Of a DNA stretch of 64,000 nt, positions 47,137 to 55,070 are shown piece by piece (the stretch's first letter is position 1; the number at the start of each line of letters is the position of its first letter). The position numbers and the translations under genes are program-made. The DNA lies in NCBI RefSeq assembly GCF_025962655.1, contig NZ_JAGFPE010000001.1:1302001-1366000 (forward strand). Reading direction: 5' to 3'. The notes under the pieces were generated by a model. The model was given only the letters and a program-made list of their open reading frames with translations. It was not told where the DNA came from and ran no database searches. Source of the DNA: Candidatus Symbiopectobacterium sp. NZEC151. Lineage in GTDB: Bacteria > Pseudomonadota > Gammaproteobacteria > Enterobacterales > Enterobacteriaceae.

Positions 47137-49338
47137 TTACGGATTAACCCTCTTTCTAAATGACTGCTGTACAAGCCCGAATTGTGTGGCAAAGGCTTGC
47201 GCCTCCAGCGGCTTGCCAAACCAATAGCCTTGTCCTTCCTGACAGCCGTGCTGGCGTAAGTCATGCCATTGTTCTGCGGTTTCAATGCCCTCCGCAATCG
47301 CTTCAATCTCGAAATTGCGGGCGATATCAAGAATGGCGTAGGCGACAGACGCATCACGTCGTGATGTGAGCAAATTTTGAATAAATGAACGGTCGATCTT
47401 TATGCGTGTTACCGGATACTGATTGAGCATACTCAACGAGGCATAGCCCGTACCGAAATCATCGAAGGCAATAGAGACCCCCATATCACGAATTTTTTGC
47501 AGTGTGTCCGACATGATTGAATCATTGTTATTATTAAGGGCGATGTTTTCCGTTAATTCAATTTCCAGTGCTTCTGCGGGAAGACCGTGGCGTTTTAGCA
47601 CGTCCGCAATCTCTGCGGCCAGATCCCCGGTGGTCAGTTGCACATCGAACAAGTTCACGCCAATGCGAAAATCAGGCGCACCACAACGACGCCAATAGGC
47701 CGCCTGTGAGCAGGCTTCATCGAGGATCCAGGAGCCCACGCTGACCGCCATTGGTCCGCGCGCTAATGTGGTTAAAAACTCCGAAGGAGGTAATAGCCCA
47801 CGCGTCGGGTGTACCCAGCGAATTAACGCCTCAGCGCCGGACAATGAGCCGTCGCTCAGTTTTATCTGCGGCTGATAAAACAGCACAAACTCGCTGTTGT
47901 CCGTTGCACGCAACAGCTCCATGGCATGGTGACGGCGCGCCGTCGCCTCCTGACGTAGCTCCGGCGTAAAAATATACAGCTGATTTCGTCCCGTGCGTTT
48001 CGCCCTTGATAGGGCCAGATCGGCATTGGCAATCAGCTCCAGCGCTTCATAGCCGTGTTTCGGTGCCAGTGAAATGCCCCCGCTGACCGTTACACTTATC
48101 GGGCTGCCCTGCACCAGAATCGGCTGAGCAATATGCGCCATGATCTGCTGGGCATAAAAACCGGCCTCGGCCTGATCGTAAATATCCGGCAGCAGCACAG
48201 CAAACTCATCGCCGCCAATGCGGGCAACAATCTGCGTTTCCTTGGTTGATGTCAGCAGGCGATGGGTGATTTCACATAAAATTTCGTCACCGGCAGCATG
48301 CCCAAAAGCGGCGTTGACATCCGAGAAACCATCAATATCAATCATCATGATGGCTGCATTGGGGTCTCGCAATACAGCGTCTTCGACGCAACGATAAAAG
48401 CGGCGTCGATTTCTCAGCCCGGTTAGCGGATCGCAATCGGCACTGATGGCAACGGCCTTTTTATCCTGCCGGTAACGCGTCATGTCGCGTAACGCGGCGG
48501 TAAACTGTAAATTACCGCCACAACATTCACAAAACAGCGATAACACAAAGAACAGCTTGCTGCCGTTTTTATGACGGCCACCAACCTCAAAAGGCGGTGT
48601 TTCACTGCATGTGCCGTCCGCAATAACACGGCGGATGGCGTTCCAGAATTCGGTATTTTCATCAATGCCAAACAGATCGCTGACCACTAATTCGGCGCTT
48701 TCATCCTCAGCGTAGCCACATAGCTGCGACGCCGCCGCGTTCCAACCGGTAATGCGCAAGGCCCGATCAAAGTGGATAACCGGCGCTTCCCCCGTCAATA
48801 CCGCAGTGTTCCTATCGGCGTGATGTTCGCTGGCTACTTCAATGCGTCGCAGTTCAAGACGATCGGACGCCATTCTGGCCAGTTCGGTCAGACGTGCGTG
48901 ATCCTCAGCGGTAAAATTTTGATGGGGGGTGTTATCCAGAATACACAAAGCACCCAGTGCATACCCTTCGGGAGAGCGTAACGGCACCCCCGCATAAAAA
49001 CGGATATGGCTCGGCCCGGTCACCAAGGGATTATCATGAAAACGCTCATCCCGTTCGGCGTCACGCACAATCATACCGTTTTCGGTAAGAATGGCATGGG
49101 CACAGAAAGAGGCATCTCGAGTCATGTCAACGGAGCCATCACCCAATCCATGGCTTGCGGCAAAGAAGACGCGATCGCTGCCGATCATATTGACCGCGGC
49201 AATGGGCATATCGAACATACGGGACGCGATGCGCACGACCGGCGACAAACTGGACAAGGTAGCTCCAGGATCAAGCGCATACTCGCAGAGCGCTTTCAGT
49301 CTTTGTGAATCATCATCAGGAATGCTCGGACACTTCAT
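47137..49338 (-). CDS. GAF-PAS-GGDEF-EAL cyclic-di-GMP protein
   Basis: A 733-residue soluble signalling protein. GAF domain about 15-165 (FFAASHGL, ASFCAHAIL), PAS domain about 178-290 (ITGWNAAASQLCGY), GGDEF 300-460 with intact GGDEF at 375-379 but no RxxD inhibitory site (KETQ in its place), EAL about 470-725 with intact EAL (503-505), ELTEN, DDFGTGY, IKIDRSFI and EGIETAEQ. Both cyclase and phosphodiesterase sites look competent, the latter more completely. No membrane segment, so it probably senses a cytoplasmic ligand. AAGGAG precedes the ATG. May influence surface traits such as the fimbriae downstream (inference). Confidence 0.92.
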   Translation of the reverse strand: MKCPSIPDDDSQRLKALCEYALDPGATLSSLSPVVRIASRMFDMPIAAVNMIGSDRVFFAASHGLGDGSVDMTRDASFCAHAILTENGMIVRDAERDERFHDNPLVTGPSHIRFYAGVPLRSPEGYALGALCILDNTPHQNFTAEDHARLTELARMASDRLELRRIEVASEHHADRNTAVLTGEAPVIHFDRALRITGWNAAASQLCGYAEDESAELVVSDLFGIDENTEFWNAIRRVIADGTCSETPPFEVGGRHKNGSKLFFVLSLFCECCGGNLQFTAALRDMTRYRQDKKAVAISADCDPLTGLRNRRRFYRCVEDAVLRDPNAAIMMIDIDGFSDVNAAFGHAAGDEILCEITHRLLTSTKETQIVARIGGDEFAVLLPDIYDQAEAGFYAQQIMAHIAQPILVQGSPISVTVSGGISLAPKHGYEALELIANADLALSRAKRTGRNQLYIFTPELRQEATARRHHAMELLRATDNSEFVLFYQPQIKLSDGSLSGAEALIRWVHPTRGLLPPSEFLTTLARGPMAVSVGSWILDEACSQAAYWRRCGAPDFRIGVNLFDVQLTTGDLAAEIADVLKRHGLPAEALEIELTENIALNNNNDSIMSDTLQKIRDMGVSIAFDDFGTGYASLSMLNQYPVTRIKIDRSFIQNLLTSRRDASVAYAILDIARNFEIEAIAEGIETAEQWHDLRQHGCQEGQGYWFGKPLEAQAFATQFGLVQQSFRKRVNP

Positions 49339-49594
49339 GGAGTCTCCTTAATACCAAACCATACAGAAAATCTTACAAAAAACCTCACAGACTTAAGCGT
49401 AGGCCAAAGTTACATAATTCCGCCACTCCTACGCTTTTTCATCTCACGCCAGCAACCAAAAAGGCTGTGAAATTTTTCCGCCATGTTGATGGCAATCATG
49501 CGTTTCAGTTTGTGAACCGCCTGAAAATAGATACATTACTTGTTTTAATGAGCCGCACAGGTTTGTGCAGGTTGATGCGATAAAGGAGTTTTCC

Positions 49595-50743
49595 ATGCCC
49601 CTGTCATTTTCTGTAGTAAGCCCCGGTGAAATTCGTTTTGGACGCGGTGAAGCCGCGGGCGCCTCCACCTGGCTGGCCGCCCGCGCCCGGCACGTTCTGC
49701 TGGTTCAGGGTGCCAACCCGCAACGTGCCGCTTTTCTCGTCGAGCGGCTCCATGCGGCACAGGTGCGCGTCAGCACGTTCACGGTCGCTCACGAGCCCAC
49801 GCTTGCCGACATAGAGCAAGGGGTCGAACTCGCCCGGCAGCGTGGCGTAGAGGCCGTTATCAGCCTGGGCGGCGGAGCGGTTATCGATGCCGGTAAAGCG
49901 ATCGCTGCTCTGGTCAAGGCACACGGGCCGCTGATTGACTATCTGGAGGTGGTCGGCAATGGCCGAATCTTGGAGTCAGCCCCGCTGACCTTCGTTGCGC
50001 TGCCCACCACCGCCGGAACCGGTGCCGAGGTGACCAAAAATGCCGTCATCAACGTTCCGGCACACCGTCGCAAAGTCAGCCTGCGTGATAACCGCATGCT
50101 GCCAGACCTCGCTATCATCGACCCAGCCCTGACAGACCATACGCCGCGCAGTGTGACGCTCGCCTCGGGACTGGACGCGCTGACGCAGGTGATTGAACCT
50201 TATATATGCAATCGCGCTACGCCTTACACGGATGCGCTGTGCCGTGCCGCGATCCCACAGAGCATCAACGCATTAATGCAATTGATGAAACAAGAGTGTC
50301 CACAGAGTCGGGATACTCTGGCGTGGGTAAGCCTGTGTGGCGGTCTGGCACTGGCAAATGCCGGGCTTGGCGTGATTCATGGCTTGGCAGGCCCGTTGGG
50401 GGGGTTATGCGATGCCCCACACGGTGCGCTGTGCGGTAGCCTGCTTCCCTTTGGGTTAATGCTGAATAATGCTCAGGTCACCGATCCGACGTTACTGGCG
50501 CGCTTTGATGAAATACGCCGTTGGTTTGCCAATGCGCTCGGGGTTGCTCCAATGCAGGCCTTTGATGCGCTCCGCGACTGGCGTTGCCAGGCTGGGTTAG
50601 GTTCATTGAGCACGCTCGGTGTACCACATGATGCGCTTGAATCAGCGGCCTTGGCGGCCAGCAGTGCATCATCGATGAAGGCCAATCCGGTGCCGTTAAC
50701 CTACGATCAATTACTCGGGATGTTACACCTGGCGTGGGAATAA
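49595..50743 (+). CDS. Iron-containing alcohol dehydrogenase family protein with altered metal site
   Basis: A 382-residue group III (iron-type) dehydrogenase: NAD-binding GGGAVIDAGKA (92-102) and PTTAGTGAEVTKNAV. Of the four usual metal ligands, Asp194, His262 (GVIHGLAG) and His276 (APHGAL) are present, but the histidine expected four residues after the Asp is Gln198 (DALTQVIE). Such DALTQ variants may form a subgroup. Metal use and substrate are unknown. The start at 49595 follows AAAGGAG. The upstream frame to 49565 is rejected. It stands alone. Confidence 0.85.
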   Translation: MPLSFSVVSPGEIRFGRGEAAGASTWLAARARHVLLVQGANPQRAAFLVERLHAAQVRVSTFTVAHEPTLADIEQGVELARQRGVEAVISLGGGAVIDAGKAIAALVKAHGPLIDYLEVVGNGRILESAPLTFVALPTTAGTGAEVTKNAVINVPAHRRKVSLRDNRMLPDLAIIDPALTDHTPRSVTLASGLDALTQVIEPYICNRATPYTDALCRAAIPQSINALMQLMKQECPQSRDTLAWVSLCGGLALANAGLGVIHGLAGPLGGLCDAPHGALCGSLLPFGLMLNNAQVTDPTLLARFDEIRRWFANALGVAPMQAFDALRDWRCQAGLGSLSTLGVPHDALESAALAASSASSMKANPVPLTYDQLLGMLHLAWE

Positions 50744-51638
50744 CACGAACAGCACCGCAGTACAAACGCGATAGCGACATTTATACCGAGGCAGGCGCTA
50801 CCAGGCTTGCCTTTGGTCTCAACGCGGGGTAATGGTACGGTATAAATAAACATGCATTTATTGTGGAATAATGTACTGGGTACCTTGCGATAACATATTC
50901 TTGGCAATAGATAAAATCACAAACAATGCTTTTAAATTATAGAACTCTCTTATCCTTTCTGCCATGTAATGATGTGTATATTATGCCGTGCATTTATTTT
51001 AGGATTATAATTACAAGCGATATTTTTTACTTTAAATACATAACCTTGCCAATAAGCCCTGCTCACTAGCGATTTTCAAACCGCCACGCAAAAAGCAGTG
51101 TAAAACACCAACCATAAATAAAAATCCAAGAATTAAAAACCATGGAAATGAAAAATAACAGCATATAAATAATTTGCTTACGTTAAAAAAGGATAGATTA
51201 CGTAAATAAAACCAACATCAGCGCCAAAAAAAACATTTCTGGCAATGCCATAATTATATAAAATCGCTGCAACTGATGCTTCTACCGCATTCACTGTATT
51301 TACATCAACACTGAATGATGCACCAGTCAGACGATAACCTCTCATCAAAAACCGATGAGAGAAAATGAATCGAATAAGCGGTCAACGCTGTATATAGGAA
51401 GCAGCACTTTATAGAAAGCAACATCCTTAATCGATGATGCAACGTTAGCGTCATAGTGTAAAACCTGGAAACATTGTCGTTATATGTATATAGCATACGT
51501 TTTTTTGTAAATACCACAAGTGCTAATCATTATAACGATATAAAAATCAGCACTGTTGTATTTTTTCCCATTTTCACCAGGTATTAGGGAAAGACAAAAA
51601 AATTTCAAATCTATTTTACTAAATGTCAGGAGTTTACA
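50744..51638. other. AT-rich gene-free region upstream of the fimbrial operon
   Basis: 895 bases, strongly AT-rich from about 50830, with no ORF I can support, no recombinase gene and no invertible-repeat pair noticed. A short hairpin lies at 51339-51361 (CTCTCATC / GATGAGAG). It probably holds the fimbrial promoter and is the kind of DNA bound by H-NS. No specific promoter could be chosen. Confidence 0.5.
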
Positions 51639-52193
51639 ATGAAAAAATCATTATTCGCATTAGCCCCGCTGGGTCTGTTGCTGCTGGTTGCCAATAACGC
51701 GTTGGCGGCTAATAACGCACAAATCACCATCACGGGCAGCGTGGTAGCCACCTCTTGTGATATTAACTTGAGCACCACGTCATTGGATCTCGGCAACGTC
51801 GCACAATTAGCATTCGCCGCAGCGCTTACCCCCGTGGATTCCAGCCAGCGTGATTTCTCACTGACGCTGAGCAACTGTGGTACACCAGATGCCAGCCAGG
51901 TTGCGCAGGTGCAAGTTACGGGTCCGGTATTACCGGGGCAGACCAACATCTTTAATAGCGATACCACACGCAATACTGGCGTGATGATCAGCAACGCCAG
52001 CACGCCATCGGTTTACATCGAGAACAATGAGGTTTTGGATATTGCCACCGCTGATGGTACCGACCCAGATGCCAGCGACTTTGATGGCCAACGCCTGAAC
52101 TTGCGAGCCGGACTGGCATCAACCACAACTAATGCTAATGTTGATCTTGGAGGAGTAGCCGCACCGATCCTTTTCAACTTTATCACCAATTAA
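51639..52193 (+). CDS. Major fimbrial subunit (type 1-like pilin)
   Basis: A 184-residue pilin: signal peptide cleaved near NALA-24, N-terminal donor strand (NNAQITITGSVV), disulfide pair Cys40 and Cys80, and pilin fold to the C-terminal PILFNFITN. First gene of the operon, consistent with the most abundant subunit. SD AGGAG lies 7 bases before the ATG. The family is clear, the exact fimbrial type is not. Confidence 0.88.
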   Translation: MKKSLFALAPLGLLLLVANNALAANNAQITITGSVVATSCDINLSTTSLDLGNVAQLAFAAALTPVDSSQRDFSLTLSNCGTPDASQVAQVQVTGPVLPGQTNIFNSDTTRNTGVMISNASTPSVYIENNEVLDIATADGTDPDASDFDGQRLNLRAGLASTTTNANVDLGGVAAPILFNFITN

Positions 52194-52243
52194 TTCCGGC
52201 TGGGCGGCATAGCCGCCCCGCTTTTTCAGACAAGGACTGGCAC

Positions 52244-52960
52244 ATGCAACGCATATCGTTGGTTATGGCTCTGCTGCTCTCTTTGTTTACAGTGCCCACC
52301 ACTTCGCAGGCTGACGGGTTTGGCATTAATGCCTCTCGCCTTATTTACCCGCAAGGTGCTGACAGTATCAGCGTTTCCGTCCGCAATACGACGGTATCGC
52401 AACCTTATCTGGTTCAAGCCCGCGTCAGTCGCGCGCAGGCCAACTACCAGCCCGCGCCGTTCCTTGTCAGACCGCCGCTATTTCGTCTTGAACCCGGAGC
52501 CGTTAATCAATTACGCATCTCAGCCCAAAATATTAATGCGCCGACCGATCGCGAATCTCTGTTTTATTTTCACGCCAGTGCCGTACCAGCGTCCACTCCC
52601 CCCGCCGATCAAAATAGCGCAAGCAAAGTGCATGGCGCGACCCAATTTGGCGTGGGGTCCATTATTAAGCTGTTTTATCGCCCGAGCGGATTGCCCTCTA
52701 CATCCCGAGAGGCACAGCAAAATATTAAATTTTCTCGTGTGGATGGCGGCATAAAAGCGGAAAACGCCTCAGCGTATTTTATCAGCTTTGCCAGCCTTCA
52801 GGTTGGTGGACAACATATCCGCCTGGACACCCCAGAAAAACTCACGATGGCACCGTTCTCGAATCAAATATTTAAAACCAGTGCCACCCGAGGTGATGTC
52901 CGTTGGCAAACCATCAATGACGAGGGGGCCGTCAATGCATTTACCCAAACGTTGCCTTAA
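52244..52960 (+). CDS. Periplasmic fimbrial chaperone 1 (PapD-like)
   Basis: A 238-residue PapD-family chaperone with signal peptide (to about Ala23), Ig-like domain 1 with ASRLIYPQGADSISVSVRN and PPLFRLEPGA, the conserved DRESLFYFHASAVP block, and domain 2 from about residue 150 (IKLFYRPSGLP). Donates its G1 strand to pilins in the periplasm. Its 3' end overlaps the second pilin gene by 26 bases. Confidence 0.9.
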   Translation: MQRISLVMALLLSLFTVPTTSQADGFGINASRLIYPQGADSISVSVRNTTVSQPYLVQARVSRAQANYQPAPFLVRPPLFRLEPGAVNQLRISAQNINAPTDRESLFYFHASAVPASTPPADQNSASKVHGATQFGVGSIIKLFYRPSGLPSTSREAQQNIKFSRVDGGIKAENASAYFISFASLQVGGQHIRLDTPEKLTMAPFSNQIFKTSATRGDVRWQTINDEGAVNAFTQTLP

Positions 52961-53495
52961 TGCATTTATCATTGGCGGCGTGATCAGCACGCTAAGTATT
53001 TTCTCTGCGTCGGTACAGGCTATTACGATCAACTTCTCGGCCACGCTGATTGAAAGCACCTGCGCATTCAGTCTGGATAAATCCACGCTGGATCTCGGGA
53101 CACTGCAACAAGCGCAATTAGTCCCCTCCTCACTGCTGGCCGCACAGCCTTTCGTTCTGAGCGTACGAGATTGTAATGCCGTGGGTAACAGTCAGCTTCC
53201 CGTGGTAAATGTTACCGGACCAGGAGTCCTTCAGGACACTAAATGGCTGTTCCGCGCCGCGTCATCCACGGCCACCAATGTGGGGGTGATGCTGGTCCAT
53301 ACCAACGCACCGCCCTCCTTCTCGGATATCGAGGTCAAAAACAACGATGATATTCCATTGGCCGATCGTGGAGATGCGCCCGTCGACCAAGACCTCACCT
53401 TTTATGCCGGGTTAACCTGTGGCATTGCAAGTTGTGCCAGCGTAACCCCTGGCACATTAACGGCGCCAATTTTATTCCAACTCGCTTATCGCTGA
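52935..53495 (+). CDS. Second fimbrial pilin subunit
   Basis: A 186-residue pilin-domain protein: signal peptide to about Ala29, donor strand ITINFSATLIESTC, disulfide Cys43-Cys80, C-terminal APILFQLAYR. The ATG at 52935 gives the signal peptide. The longer frame from 52788 runs inside the chaperone gene. It resembles the first pilin in spacing and motifs and may be an adaptor or alternative shaft subunit. Confidence 0.83.
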   Translation: MHLPKRCLNAFIIGGVISTLSIFSASVQAITINFSATLIESTCAFSLDKSTLDLGTLQQAQLVPSSLLAAQPFVLSVRDCNAVGNSQLPVVNVTGPGVLQDTKWLFRAASSTATNVGVMLVHTNAPPSFSDIEVKNNDDIPLADRGDAPVDQDLTFYAGLTCGIASCASVTPGTLTAPILFQLAYR

Positions 53496-53502
53496 GGGAA
53501 AC

Positions 53503-54240
53503 ATGGCACAACCTGCATGGAGAGGGCTACTGTTCTGGGGCACTGGCACATTGCTGTCGGGCATGCTCCCTGCGTACGCCGTGTTGCCAACAGAAGGCGG
53601 TATCCGTCTGAATCAGACGCGGATCGTTTTTCCTGCCAGCGAAAAAGCGCAAACGGTAACCATCACCAATAGCGACACGCGAACCTATCTGGTGCAGAGC
53701 CGCGTGCAGCTCGAGGCAAATAACACCGCGCCAGCGCCGTTCTTTGCCACGCCCCCGGTGTTTTTACTCAAGCCTGATAGCCGCCAACTGTTACGCATCG
53801 TACCGCAGGGAGGCACACTGCCCAGCGATCGTGAATCCGTCTTTTACCTTTCGGTAGTGGCGATCCCCTCTCGACCGACCAAAGATGATGCTCCGGTGCA
53901 AATTTCGGCGGGGTTACAGTTTTTGATTAAACTGTTTTATCGCCCGCCAGCGCTGCCTCCTGTCTCGGAGACAACCGCCTGCCCACTGCATTTCAGTCGC
54001 CAGGGACAGGCTATTCGTGTGCAAAACCCGACGCCCTATCATCAAACGCTGGGACGACTGGTGTTTGATCAGACAGGGGTAAATTTACACACGCAGCCCG
54101 CCATGCTGGCACCGATGAGCACGCTGACCTTTACGGTCTCCGCATCGCCTTTACAGGCTGAATGGCAAACCATCAACGATTACGGTGGATTATCCGCACC
54201 TTGCAAACAGCAGATCACCACGATGCAGGAGGTGCCATGA
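53503..54240 (+). CDS. Periplasmic fimbrial chaperone 2 (PapD-like)
   Basis: A 245-residue PapD-family chaperone: signal peptide to about Ala26, GIRLNQTRIVFPASEKAQTVTITN, PPVFLLKPDSRQLLRI, DRESVFYLSVVAIPS, IKLFYRPPALP. Domain 2 carries two cysteines (TACPLHF and APCKQQ) that could form the disulfide seen in some chaperones. Starts 8 bases after the second pilin. Confidence 0.9.
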   Translation: MAQPAWRGLLFWGTGTLLSGMLPAYAVLPTEGGIRLNQTRIVFPASEKAQTVTITNSDTRTYLVQSRVQLEANNTAPAPFFATPPVFLLKPDSRQLLRIVPQGGTLPSDRESVFYLSVVAIPSRPTKDDAPVQISAGLQFLIKLFYRPPALPPVSETTACPLHFSRQGQAIRVQNPTPYHQTLGRLVFDQTGVNLHTQPAMLAPMSTLTFTVSASPLQAEWQTINDYGGLSAPCKQQITTMQEVP

Positions 54241-55010
54241 TATCCCTGTTCTTTTTACAGCGTCGATGGTTAGCGGTACTGAGTCTGCTGGCAGGCTGCT
54301 TTATGGCGATTAGCGCACACGCCGAAGAGCGAGAGCCGCAGGGCATTACCTTTTATGTGTTGCGCGTTATCTATATGGCCAGTGATAGGCAAGGCGTCGC
54401 GCTTACGGCGTATAACAAAACGCCACGTCCTTATCTGATGCAATCCCGCATGCGCCCTCAGGATACGGCTACCGGTGATGTTGATAACACCGCAACAGGC
54501 AGCACGGTGGTTCCGTTTATCGTCACGCCACCGTTATCCCGCTTAGAGCCAAATGACAACCTGACACTGCGTATCCGGCGTAACGGTCAACCCTTGCCGG
54601 ACGATCGTGAGTCGGTGTTTTTTATTTCAATGAAGGCTATCCCGGCTCAGCCTGCCGCCGCGCAGCAGGACAACGCGGCAAAGGTGATCCTGACCATCAC
54701 CAATAACTTAAAGGTGTTCTATCGCCCGGAAGGATTAAAAAAACAAGCTGTCGCCGAGATGGCACCCAAACTGCGTTTTAAGCGCGAGGGAAACCAACTG
54801 GTTGCTGATAATCCCACGCCCTACTGGCTAACTTTTTCTCGATTGAAAGTCGGCACGCACGCGCTGAGCAAGCCCCAACTGAGGCTGATGGTGCCGCCCT
54901 TTGGCAAACAATTTTATGCTTTGCCACCTGGCGCTACGGGAAAAAACGTCGTCTGGCAGTTGATTGACGAAGACGGGTGGAATACAGAGGTAGAGCAACG
55001 CGCCTTGTAG
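54237..55010 (+). CDS. Periplasmic fimbrial chaperone 3 (PapD-like)
   Basis: A 257-residue PapD-family chaperone, signal peptide to about Ala29, ITFYVLRVIYMASDRQGVALTAYN, DRESVFFISMKAIPA, LKVFYRPEGLK. The ATG at 54237 overlaps the previous stop (ATGA) and follows GGAGGT. The ORF upstream to 54162 is inside chaperone 2. Motifs differ enough from chaperones 1 and 2 to suggest separate clients such as shaft, adaptor and tip (inference). Confidence 0.9.
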   Translation: MISLFFLQRRWLAVLSLLAGCFMAISAHAEEREPQGITFYVLRVIYMASDRQGVALTAYNKTPRPYLMQSRMRPQDTATGDVDNTATGSTVVPFIVTPPLSRLEPNDNLTLRIRRNGQPLPDDRESVFFISMKAIPAQPAAAQQDNAAKVILTITNNLKVFYRPEGLKKQAVAEMAPKLRFKREGNQLVADNPTPYWLTFSRLKVGTHALSKPQLRLMVPPFGKQFYALPPGATGKNVVWQLIDEDGWNTEVEQRAL

Positions 55011-55070
55011 TGCATTCCCCTTACGCTGCTGAACAGTAGCTAACCCTTTGTGACTTAAGAGTCGTCAACA

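Noticed and set aside
51305..51517. 70-codon minus-strand ORF upstream of the fimbrial operon
   Set aside because: No RBS and a composition that follows the local AT-rich background.
50744..51638. fim-type invertible switch
   Set aside because: No recombinase gene nearby and no pair of inverted repeats of suitable length noticed in the interval.
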